In this document: one piece after another, positions 54,815 to 64,000 of the stretch | Position numbering within the stretch: the first letter of the stretch is position 1 | Layout of the letters: every line of letters begins with the position of its first letter | Assembly (NCBI GenBank): GCA_907163375.1 | Contig: CAJQUW010007478.1 | Coordinates: forward strand, 54,310-118,309 | DNA from: Prostheceraeus crozeri | Lineage: Eukaryota > Platyhelminthes > Polycladida > Euryleptidae | Direction of reading: 5' to 3' | DNA: 64,000 bases | Position numbers and translations under genes: made by a program | Notes under the pieces: generated by a model | The model's database searches: none | Told to the model about the DNA's origin: nothing | Seen by the model: the letters and a program-made list of their open reading frames with translations, nothing else

Positions 54815-55197
54815 TGAGGTTCTGTGTCGCAACCCTTGATCTGACCCTGATCAAGCGTGGGATGGTTAACGGGCGAGTGGGAAGGATAATGGCTGATACT
54901 GGATGTAGCGTTACTTTAGTTACGGCGACTATGGTCAATAACCTACCTTTGGTTCCTGAGAGGCTGCGATTGGAAATAATGAACTGTGAGATAATCGAAG
55001 CTCTGGGAAGTGTTGTTTTGGAAAGTGTGGTGGTAGGAGAGAATGTCGTTGGTCCTGTAAAAGCATTCGTTTCTACCCGGCTCCCGCTTAAGATCGACTT
55101 GGTTCTAGGGTTAGATGTGATTCTGAAGTATGGTTTGTATGTGCCCGCGGTGCGTGATGGAGGGCAAGCGACTTTCACTATTGGATCGAAATCATGA
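54772..55197 (+). pseudogene. Aspartic protease of the Gypsy-type element
   Basis: Frame -1 to gag. After a glycine-rich link it reads GRVGRIMADTGCSVTLVTA, where A-D-T-G is the retropepsin active-site motif, then VLGLDVILKYG, the flap-distal I/V-L-G-x-D block. The length of about 140 residues fits a retropepsin. It cleaves the polyprotein in particles. The frame itself is uninterrupted. It ends at a TGA overlapping the ATG of the next frame (ATGA at 55,194-55,197), which is in the third frame. Confidence 0.85.
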
Positions 55198-57934
55198 CGC
55201 CTGACAACAGTAAACATTTGGTTTCAGCAGCGGCTTGTGAATCATCAACAAGAGATGGACCTTATTCTAAATTAGATGAGGAAGGTTGTGCTGAGACGGG
55301 TGGTGAGTCAATGGTAAGAAGTAAGCTCGATCTGAAGCTAGATGATGAAGATTTTGAAGCTAGTTATCAAGAACAGAAATGGTCGGTTAAGTGGAGATGG
55401 AAAAGTGATCCTCCTCAGGGCAACAGCAATCGCTGCAACTACAAGATTCCCAGTGAACATCGCGACGCTTTCAATGATGAAATCGAGCAGTGGGTGGTGG
55501 ATGAAATCTTGATCCCGTGGGATGCTCGGAGAGACGGGGAACTGAAAAATGTTTTGCCCCTGATGTCTGTTAAGCAAGAAAAGAGTGGAAAGTAAAAATT
55601 CGTCCCGTGCTTGACTTCAGATATTTAAATGATCATATCACGAGTCATCCAGGTGCTGCAACGCCTCTCTGTCAAAATCGTCTTAGAGAGTGGAGGAGGC
55701 TGGGTCCCAACTATGCCGTTGTTGACTTGAAGAAGCTTACCTCCAAATACAAGTCGACCCTTCTCTGTGGAAGTTTCAGGGTGTGCGTTGGGGTGGCCAG
55801 ACTTTTGTTTCTGACGAGATTGGGATTCGGGCTGAACATAGCCCAAAAGGTCATGACAAGAATAGTCGAGAGAGTGTTGAATTAATAGCCGAGCATCAGA
55901 AGGGCAGCGAGTAGCTATATCGACGACAATTTTGTAAATGAAGATCTTGTTCCCGTTGAAAGCGTGGTTGAGCATCTCCAATCATTTGGTCTAACTTCCA
56001 AACCTGCCGAGCGTATTGGAGACATCGAGAAGGTTCGCATTCTGGGTCTATCGGTTGATCAGTATCTGCAATGGAAAAGAGACGGACAGCTTCCGAGGGT
56101 AGATTCTGAAGGAATGACAAGGCGACAAGTGCATAAGGTTTTGGGTGAATGGCTCGGTCATTTTCCAGTGTGTGGCTGGCTCAGAGTGGCATGCGCGTTT
56201 CTTCAGCGATTGACGGCTAAAGAAGGACTTGGCTGGGATGATGTGGTTAGCCGATCACTATTCGACAAGGTGAAAGAAATCGATCACAAGCTGAAGTCAG
56301 GAGATGATCCGGTAAAGGGAAAATGGTTGGCTCCTTTGAATGGGAGGATGACGGTCTGGACAGATGCGAGCAACCTGGCAATGGGTGTTGTGATGTGCGT
56401 CAATGATTCGGTCGTGGAGGATGCGGCGTGGTTGCGAAAGGAAAAGGATACGTCTCACATTAACATCAGCGAACTTGACGCTGCTATTCGTGGTGTCAAC
56501 ATGGCCATTAAATGGGGTGCCAAGACCTTTACAGTCAAAACTGATTCTGCTACTGTCAGAAGTTGCCTCAACTCAGCTCACATCTTGCATGATACTCACA
56601 ACGTCAGGACTCATGCCCTTTCTGAGCTTTTAATACGTCGTCGTATTGATGTACTGAGAGAGCTTAGGAAACAAGAAAGTCTAGAGGTCGTTGTGGATTT
56701 GGTCAAGTCGGAGAACAACATCGCCGATAGGTTGACGAGGGTGCCAAAAGCATGGCTTGCAACAACTGAATCGCATGCTCTTGTCGGAACAATTTCGGAG
56801 GAAGACGATGTCTACAAAGTTGTACAAGAGATTCACCGGCGACATCACATGGGTGTTGATCGAACGCAACAGTTGGTTGGTGAGAGGTATGGAGATCGAT
56901 TGTCGAAAAGCATTGTGAAGAAGGTAATATCGGATTGCGATCAGTGTGCAAAGATTTGTCCTTCGATCAATCCTCACTATAAGAAAGGTTCGCTTTCCTG
57001 TGACGAAGTTTGGAGACGTGTGTCTAGTGATATTACTCATGTTGGTGGAAAATCGTATCTGACTTTAATTGACTTGTCATCGAGATGTTGTGTTTGGAAG
57101 AGTCTTCAGAATGAGTCTGCAAGAGAGGTGTGTTTTCAATTGAGACAGATATTCTGCGAGTTTGGACCACCTGAATCAATTCTTTCAGACAATGGTGCAG
57201 TCTATCGCAGTTCTGAGATGAAAGAGTTGACGAAGCGTTGGTGTGTACAGCATGAATTCTCGTGTGCCTATCGTCCACAAGGCAATGGAATAAGTGAAAG
57301 GAATCACAAGACCATCAAAATTATGGCTGCAAGATCTGGCAATTCAGTTCCTGAATGTGTGTTTTGGTACAATGTGACTCATAATCGCTTTTCACCATCG
57401 CCACATACGATGATGTTCCACGTGAAACCCAGGATGCCTGACATTCGTGCAGAGAGACAATTATCTTGTAAGGAAGTGAAGCGACAACCTCGTCAACATC
57501 AAGAGGAAGTGATGGAAAGCGAAAATCCGTTTGCAATTGGTGATCAAGTCTATGTAAGATCGGATGGAAAATGCGACAGTGAGTGGAGCGGACAAAAGCG
57601 AGTAACAGCAATCAAATCTCCTGTATCTCTCGAGCTGAATTGTGACGGGGTAACGAGACACATTACTCATGTTCCGCGCAGTGTCAGGATGGACGTTGAT
57701 GCGTCTCAGAATGAAGACGATTCCGATAGTGACTCAGCGGCTTCTGAGAATTTTGTGTTCGACAGGACTGACTTTCAGTCGGGAGATTTGTCGTCTGGCA
57801 GCGACAGTGACGACTTGGTCCACACCGGTCTCGAACCTGAAACGAATACGACCCCTGTTGCTGTCAGCTTCTCTCCCAGACGGAGTACTCGGTTTCGCCG
57901 GCCGCCGGCTTATCTTCAGGATTACGTCACATGA
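55194..57934 (+). pseudogene. pol: reverse transcriptase, RNase H, integrase
   Basis: Several frames. 55,194-55,595: acidic leader then YKIPSEHRDAFNDEIEQWV, the start of the reverse transcriptase. A frame change near 55,575 leads to RPVLDFRYLNDHI and AVVDLKK, the first catalytic aspartate block. Between 55,735 and 55,812 the true reading is one frame over (SLWKFQGVRWGGQTF), flanked by a one-base loss and a one-base gain. The frame then reads LTRLGFGLNIAQKVMTRIVE, two consecutive stops (TAA TAG, 55,882-55,887) and SYIDDNFV with the catalytic Y-I-D-D. From 55,964 it is open for 656 codons: RNase H (VWTDASNLAMGV near residue 130, SELDAAI, VKTDSATV), an HHCC zinc domain (HRRHH...CDQC, about 290-325) and integrase (SSDITHVGG about 355, LSDNGAVY about 409, NGISERNH about 443). 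RNase H and integrase look intact; the RT is broken. Confidence 0.93.
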
Positions 57935-57979
57935 TTGGAGTTTTTCGCATCAATTGATGATCTTTAGATCATGGGGGAG

Positions 57980-58382
57980 TGTAAGTTGTGCATTCTTATT
58001 CATCTGAAGGAGCCTTTGTTTTAATTGACTAATTAATTGTTGCAAGCCTGAACTCAGATTTCGGAACGTGCTCAGCTGGGTGTTCGCTTTATCTGTTGTA
58101 GATATCGTGATCTATAGATATTCGATATAGCTTCTCGTGCGGCTCCTGGATTTCTTGGTAGGTCTCAGATATCGCTTGGTGATATTTAGCAAGATATTGT
58201 GCATATGTTTTCTGTACTTGCAGTGACATGATATTTGATTACTCTGAATGTGTTGCTTAGTAACTTTACACTTTTGAATGCTCACTTTACTTTCGTTTGT
58301 AACGCTGTGCCAAGTGGTTGAACTGTAAGTAGACGATTTTGTATAAATAGAATTTGATAGAAGGAATAAGATCATTTTTCAT
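57980..58382 (+). repeat. 3' long terminal repeat
   Basis: Starts TGTAAGTTGTGC directly after a purine tract and ends near TTTTTCA. It contains the TATA box and the 54-bp tract shared with 54,009-54,062. Its left 345 bp have no counterpart upstream of gag. Confidence 0.75.
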
Positions 58383-59545
58383 TTTGCAATCCCGTACAAT
58401 CCGTTAACAAAATCAAAAGGAAAGAAACCTGGGCCCTGCGAGTCGGGCTTTTCTCAACCTCGAGTCGAGTAGAGAAGGGCAAAATTTTCATAGATATCAA
58501 GAGGCAAAATGTGTTTAGGCCTACTTAGGCTAATGAAAGCAATGAAGAGAATAAGAAAATATGGTATATGGCGACGCACATCTTTGATTGAGTGAGTGGG
58601 TTATCCTATGACAAGTATATAATTGTGGACATCAGACATACATTATACAAATTTAAAATATTCTATGCATGCAATGTTTTGCTTTAGTCATCAATTATTT
58701 TGTTTCAGCATTGCACAAAATGTATTTTACCTTGAAGGCAGATACATGCAATAACATGTAATTTTTCAGTTATGAAGTGCTATGTCCACTGGTCGCAGTC
58801 AGAGCAAGCCCTATTATTTTAACATTCATGGACTTCAGACATCAGAATTCTGAGCATTGCACCTAAACTACCAATTTCAAACCGGTTCTGAGCGATCGAT
58901 CATTGTGAGATATGATATTATGGTACACAAGTTAAAATTTCATGGCACTAGAGATCCCTGTATTAATTCATTAATTTTTCAAATTGAATTTCAATTCACA
59001 TTCCCCATTAGCGGCGATGTCCTCCAATAGATACAAAAAATTCACCTTCCCTCTTGTCCTTTAACATTAAAGATTTCTTACAGCCACTGAAACTGATTAT
59101 ATCCTCCCTGAAGCTTGCATTAAATTTCCCTATTTATATCGACACTCCATCCAGACATACGCGCAAAAATTGGAAATCGACAGGACGTGCTAAAGGACAA
59201 TCATAAATATCTGATACACTTATTCAACATAAATAATTCATTACTTATGCTCTGGCTGAGAGCACGTTCTTGCGAGATTCACGTAACACAATGCAGCTCT
59301 GCAATCTTCTATAGAAGTAACTCACGAGATTTACTACACTTCGCTGAGATAACCGAAAGAGGTGACCTCTCTAATCATATTCGCGCCGGCCAATTTGCGT
59401 GCACTAAAACAATGCTCGTTCGGCATTATTTTTATTTGAGATAAAAAAAATAATTTACAAAAATCAACCACAACACAGTTGTGATAACTCATCAATTTCT
59501 TCGACAAGCTTGTAATTTTAGATAACAATCACAAAACATTAAAAT
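58383..59545. other. Non-coding stretch
   Basis: GCCCTGCGAGTCGGGC at 58,432 with CGAGTCGAGTAG soon after resembles, in inverted form, CGAGTCGGTCGGG and CTACTCGCAAG at 60,955-61,030. These might be the ends of a diverged element of about 2.6 kb, but the match is poor. No gene seen. Confidence 0.3.
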
Positions 59546-59547
59546 AG

Positions 59548-59560
59548 TTTCGCGCCAAAA
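59548..59560 (+). promoter_or_regulatory. E2F-type site
   Basis: TTTCGCGCCAAAA matches the E2F/DP consensus (TTTSSCGC) and includes the preferred flanking A run. It lies 103 bp upstream of the ATG at 59,663. Single occurrence, so chance cannot be excluded. Confidence 0.45.
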
Positions 59561-59662
59561 TTTGAATCAGCCCTCCTCTCATTTCGGTGACTTTGTTTAT
59601 GTAATGCGCTCAGCTTAAGTCGCTGTTAATTCTAGCAGAAATATAAGACATTCGATTCAATC

Positions 59663-59738
59663 ATGTCCCTTCGAATCAAGAACAAGCGAGCAAGAGTCAA
59701 GCTTTTTCAAGATTTGACCAACATCTCAAGAGAAATGG
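59663..59738 (+). CDS. Candidate first coding exon
   Basis: An ATG opens 25 codons reading MSLRIKNKRARVKLFQDL then TNISREM, a basic start followed by a short amphipathic helix, and meets a consensus donor (G|GTGAGA) in phase 1. An E2F-type site lies just upstream and the 5' flank is moderately GC-richer. Joined in phase to the acceptor at 62,277, the alternative frame of that exon (ASTSRQFSHLDDS onward) would run 70 codons to a TGA. The frame as read through the donor continues to 59,932 with a cysteine-rich tail, which I think is chance. I do not recognise the protein. Support is the start, donor and promoter-like site only. Confidence 0.3.
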
Positions 59739-62277
59739 GTGAGATTATCCAAGGATTCATTTGCATCGCTTCGTGTAGAGTTGCTTTTATTCCTACCCTT
59801 TTTCGTTCTACACGACATTGCGGAGATGGTCGTGTGTGTTTCATCTGCTGTTGTAAAAAACTAATACGCTGCATTAAAGATGACAGGAAAATGCATTTGT
59901 TTCAAGAGTACCGTGATAGGAATTTTTCTTGACAAAAAATGATGGCGGACAGGCCTGATGTATATAGACACGCAGACTGCCTCTTAGCAGTACAGCGAAT
60001 GTACTGCCGCTTAGTGGTCCGCTTAGAGTACTTTTCACTCGACCGAGGTCATATCAATTAGATGCATACAACATGCAACTAAGGCATTCATTTAGGAGCG
60101 GAATCGGCTGAAACCCGTGGCCAGTCGATTCGAGTCGGGCAGAATTCTCACATGTAGGACAATTGGAAATCAAAACGTGTACACCACAATTTTTTAAAAA
60201 TTAGGCCTATCGCTTTTCTTAATTAACATAAGAACAAGGGCAGCAATCATTCAGTATTAGAAAGTTGATTGGTCTATAAAAACAACAGCACGAAATTTTT
60301 ATTCAGTGTATTTGTTGCTGTCATGTATTGTCATATGTCTACTGATCTCTCCGAAGTCAGAGAAGGCATCTACTCATGTCAATAACTATAGGCGTTAGTG
60401 GAATTTGCATGCATGTACCTACATTTTAGCATCACACTATGTACGTTGTCTATAGTACTCCTGAAGAATACCACTTCATACAATCTATCAACTGTAGTAC
60501 CAATGTGAGTGTTGCATAATAATGACCACTACGCTTCTCAAATTACACCAATATATTAACTCTTTGCTGTCAGCAATCTCAGTCTTTTTGCTAACTGATA
60601 ATGAAATGCAGACTACATTAATAAGTAAAATATCAGTCCGCATTGCATTTGACGAAAGCAGTTTTCCTGAGCTGTTGTCTGAGACAGCAGCGCAAATGGT
60701 TTATGATTTAAGTGCCAGCAAAATTTGTTTTTTCACTGCTTGTATTTGTTGACTACACTGCAAAAAGGATCAACTAACTTGCGAAGATAACAGAAGTTGG
60801 CATTGGGCAAGCAGACAACTGTTATATTTTTGCAGCCTTCAACGGCTGATTCAGGAGATATAACTTGTATGTGCATATTTTATAGATATTATCACAATGT
60901 AAAATTATATATCAATATAACTAGCATATAATTGAATATTTTCGTCAAGTCTAGTCGAGTCGGTCGGGTACACGAGCGGCAAAACTCAAGTCGAGTGTTT
61001 GCCTCAACTCGACATTTTTGACTACTCGCAAGCTACTACCATGTACATGTATGCTACTAAAACTTATCTTCATCTTGTGTTAGCTTGATGATCATAGCTA
61101 ATGCGCAAATTTCTGATATACCACCTTGGACACGAAGATGATCGTGAAGTGCACGTGGCAAACGGTCGTCTCGGGTTAATCAATTGAGCCAACATTGGGG
61201 ATGTCTCATAACTTTGACAACATGAACACCGCCAGTGCGTCAAATGATTCGATATTTTGCTGCAGCATCCTTTCGGATTTATGATGTGAATTCCCGTCAC
61301 GAGAAGTATGCACAAGAGCAATGCACAATAGTTAATAAGTTCTATGGTTGCATGTCATGGGGATGGGATCTTAGCACTTAAGCAAATATGTAACCACATT
61401 TAATGACCACATTGTAATACAGCCTATCATTAAAGAGTCGTGTACAGCTAATAAACACGCTTTTGGTAAACATTCATGTGTAGTTCAAGTTATCATAGCA
61501 CGAAGAATGTTACAATTTTCTCATTTTTTGCAAACTCAAACCAATCATTTTCACATTCTTCGAGAGAAGAAGTAAGTACTTAATGCAATTCATAATACAA
61601 CACATTGTATATGAGAGCAACATTTCTAGTGATTCTCTAACAAAATTTCTGGCAGCTTGTCCATTTACTGTCTCAAGGTTATTTTATTAGTCTGCAGAAT
61701 GTCCGTCTGCTTTAAACTTTATCGAATAACCGCCTTTAAACACTGTTTTTTTAACAAGTGATATTGAAAATAAATAAAATGTGATAGTTTCAACACAATC
61801 AATACATGATCTATCATTGAAGAGATAATTGTTCAATTTCAGAAATGACCGACTCAGTGTCATGCTTTTAGCGTGAATCCAAAATTCAAGGATCCGTCTA
61901 TTCGATGGATTCGCGCGAATTCCAATATTAGTCTTCACTGTGTGTATGCAATTCTCGATATGGCATTCTTGGATAATGAAACCATATTACTTTTCGAATA
62001 ATGATTTTCTTGGATTATTGTTTGATTCTCTCCACAATTGAACCTCAAAAAGGTGTCTACAGTGTAGCCTAAAAGACAGGCGTCTATAATGCGTAGATTG
62101 CATTTCATCAGATGTTTGTGCTTGTGTTTATGTTAAACAGACGAGCAGATTTCAGCGCATGTTTAATTGATAGAGAACTGATTTGAATGAAAGGTGCATT
62201 GATTGCGGCATGTGCCTTCAAATAATTTTGCGTTTTGACGATTCAATTTTTATTTTAACTTTTGATTATAGTTTCAG
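59739..62277. other. Non-coding; possible intron
   Basis: AT-rich; CGAGTCG-type words near 60,125 and 60,955-61,030. The 76-codon open stretch at 60,522-60,752 lacks splice signals and known motifs. Confidence 0.35.
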
Positions 62278-62495
62278 ATGCATCAACTTCTAGACAATTT
62301 TCTCACTTGGATGACTCAGCAACAGCTGGATGTACATGGTCAAGTGCGAGCGGTCATTTCTCTGATTATCCCAATGCTTCCGAAGAACCATCTGCAGCAA
62401 GAGTTTGTTCAAATGGTCAGTTATTCTTCGAGAATATTACTGAAGGGGGAATGGATTTCTTTTCTTCTCATGTCAATTATGATAGATGAGATGCG
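62278..62495 (+). CDS. Candidate internal coding exon
   Basis: A good acceptor (TTGATTATAGTTTCAG) and a strong donor (ATGCG|GTAAGT) bound 218 bases. One frame is open through the whole exon: MHQLLDNFLTWMTQQQLD, then AVISLIIPMLPKNHLQQEFV, ending in SFLLMSIMIDEMR, which looks like amphipathic helices. A second frame is also open to a TGA seven codons from the end and would match phase with the donor at 59,738. I do not recognise either. The helical frame has a loose resemblance, from memory, to a helical part of the meiotic protein MEI4, but this is too weak to name it. Real exon status is plausible from splice signals. Confidence 0.4.
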
Positions 62496-62569
62496 GTAAG
62501 TGGAAATGCAGTTCTAAGTATGGAATCTTCCTAAAAATTGAGTCTCATCAATTTTGATTTTCGATCATG

Positions 62570-62803
62570 ATCAAGCATATAGGTGTCGGAGGTAGCATAG
62601 ACATGCTGTCGGAGGGTGGAGCACGTCAACAACCGCCAATATGCTAAGTTGAAAGTGAGCCATCATATTTCAACGTGTGGAGAAGGGAGGTTTACTGCTG
62701 CACCTTTCTTTCAGCTGCCGCCAACATTCACTCGCATAGATCGAGAGATGAAAGAAAGATATTTCATCAACTTATTTGGTCCTACTTTGAATTCTATGTA
62801 ATT
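62570..62803 (+). pseudogene. Penelope-like GIY-YIG endonuclease tail
   Basis: After an IGVGG-like remnant of the GIY-YIG core (about 62,580) and a frame change, the frame reads RRVEHVNNRQYAKLKVSHHI, STCGEGRFTAAPFFQL and, near its end, REMKERYFINLFGPTLNS before a TAA. K-x-S-x-H-I, the C-x-x-G-x-F and the E-x-x-F-I-x-x-x-x-P-x-L-N ending are the usual C-terminal pattern of Penelope GIY-YIG domains. Only about 75 residues remain; the reverse transcriptase is absent. It lies 75 bp after the candidate exon donor, on the same strand, and differs clearly from the copies at 42-43 kb, so at least two Penelope lineages are present. Confidence 0.75.
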
Positions 62804-63167
62804 TAGTCTTTTTATTTTTACCATACTATATACTATGTACGTCTTCGTTAGCTTTGATATCATTGATTTCAATATTTTGTATTTGGTTATAATACATCAG
62901 TTTGCCTTGAGAAGCCGTAGTAGACGGCAGAAATCGATTGGCGTTTAAGTTAATTTTGAGTTTTGATTCTCCGTAGGTTTATGTTTTGTATTATTTATAG
63001 CATTTGCATTTGACCTATATATATTTTTTTTTTCAGAAATAAAAGCGCTTCAGTGCAATTTAGGTATTATTATTAACCAAAACAAGTTAAAATAAAAAAG
63101 TACAAATTTTCAAACTGCAACTACAATCCGTCATCAGGTAAAAGGATGATGCAAGGGAATGATCCAT

Positions 63168-63203
<36 letters not shown>

Positions 63204-64000
63204 AAAAAGTTCAGTGTCTCAGCAATTGATTTTGTGTATATGCTATTTTACTGAAATGACGATGGAAATTTCTTTCCGTGACAGTAGCTACTTCCAATTT
63301 TGTTAGATCAATTAATGGGCTTCTGTCGTTGAGAACATCAAGCACCTCTGAATGCATTTATAGTAATGTACTAAACAAAAAGAACATGTTATCGATGTAC
63401 GTTATGTAAGTTATGCCGGAGACGACGAGAGAGCATGGACCGCATGCGTCTTTACTGGTGTTTTGGGTGTAAGAAATCGATTTGTAGCCTATATTTACGA
63501 TAACGTGAAGTATATCAATACAATGGCATCTTTAACTCAACAGTCAGTGAATATGCTTAGATTTTACTGGACTGGAGATGATTAGATCTGTACAAGTAAA
63601 ATAAATCAAAATCTTTATAAGACAGATAAATAAGGTTTTGCCAATTGGAAAGAGCTAATTTCAGATATCGCATGTCGATTAAGCATAACTATCATTCCTG
63701 GTGATTAGCTGATCCACCATCTAAGTCAAAATTAAGATAATTTGAATAAGACGATAAAAATTGACAAAATACGTGCGATTATAGACAAAGTTCATAGTGC
63801 ACGCATATTCCAAACTCTTCAAAATTTATTCGCTCCGCAGGCAATCTTATCTCTATTAGCTCAAAGAACGAGATTTCGGCGCTCGACATGCGAGGCGAAT
63901 GGGTTAATGAATTGGGCGACCATCTTCATTTTCAAATGCATTGCCCATCACAGTTGATGTGATCAATATGATCAATACTGGAAGCATCGCAGTTCCCTAA
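62804..64000. other. Non-coding stretch to the window end
   Basis: AT-rich with an AT microsatellite at 63,170-63,201. The frame 63,742-63,957 has no motif. Confidence 0.4.
63170..63201. repeat. (AT)n microsatellite
   Basis: About sixteen uninterrupted AT dinucleotides. Confidence 0.95.

Larger units (their letters stand above)
54009..58382 (+). mobile_element. Gypsy-type LTR retrotransposon, 5' LTR truncated
   Basis: A 54-bp tract (GTAAGTAGACGATTTTGTAT onward) is identical at 54,009-54,062 and 58,325-58,378. The 3' LTR appears to begin TGTAAGTTGTGC at 57,980, after a purine tract ATGGGGGAG, and to end near 58,382; the 5' LTR keeps only its last 57 bp, ending TTACA, the inverse of TGTAA. 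Both copies contain a TATA box (TGTATAAATAG). Gag, protease, reverse transcriptase, RNase H and integrase follow in order. Confidence 0.9.

Noticed and set aside
1-64000. CRISPR array, rRNA genes, bacterial operons or phage
   Set aside because: No regularly spaced identical repeats with unique spacers, no rRNA-like conserved blocks, and no tightly packed frames; the window is eukaryotic.

Overview
This is an AT-rich, intron-and-transposon type of eukaryotic DNA. There is no operon structure and no bacterial ribosome binding sites, and most open frames are short chance frames. Every long frame I can identify belongs to a transposable element: Penelope-like, two non-LTR LINEs, Gypsy-type LTR, PIF/Harbinger, piggyBac, hAT and a Tc1/mariner-like scrap. 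Penelope-like GIY-YIG elements, the LINE with a cysteine finger after its reverse transcriptase, and frequent short words such as TAGGCCTA and TACATGTA suggest a marine invertebrate, possibly an echinoderm. That placement is a guess from texture, not from a marker gene.

Layout. 0-13 kb: a mariner-like scrap (181-310), a long foldback (1817-1922), a candidate small two-exon host gene (exons 5589-5658 and 12791-12951) whose intron would hold a broken Penelope-like reverse transcriptase (9087-10327, minus) and a 248-bp hAT MITE (12473-12720). 14-18 kb: a piggyBac deletion derivative (14217-15735), then 37 bp later a 1.9-kb hAT element with near-perfect 8-bp target duplications (15773-17708), then copy 1 of a terminal-inverted-repeat MITE family (17880-18316; copies 2 and 3 near 38.9 and 40.2 kb). 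18.9-21.3 kb: a possible TA-flanked element whose centre is packed with about ten copies of a 16-bp word in both orientations. 21.9-22.5 kb: three loose 180-bp tandem units. 24.9-27.6 kb: a 2685-bp non-autonomous hAT element with a perfect 8-bp target duplication. 28.3-32.7 kb: a plus-strand LINE (coiled coil, RRM-like part, endonuclease) preceded by a tRNA-like A/B box pair, invaded by or abutting a minus-strand LINE bounded by a 12-bp target duplication. 42.2-43.4 kb: two Penelope-like GIY-YIG ends in inverted orientation. 46.4-48.9 kb: a Harbinger element with its two divergent genes. 50.1-53.4 kb: a 3.3-kb element with roughly 335-bp inverted arms enclosing a decayed hAT-like transposase. 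54.0-58.4 kb: a Gypsy-type element with a textbook -1 frameshift site between gag and protease. 59.6-62.8 kb: a candidate promoter and first exon, a candidate internal exon, and a Penelope GIY-YIG tail.

Nearly all element genes carry frameshifts or stops, so the window reads as an accumulation zone of mostly dead elements. The strongest unexplained signal is the clustered palindromic 16-bp word near 20 kb. The most interesting element architecture is the long-inverted-repeat element at 50-53 kb. No host gene is established; the two exon candidates rest on splice signals and reading frame only.
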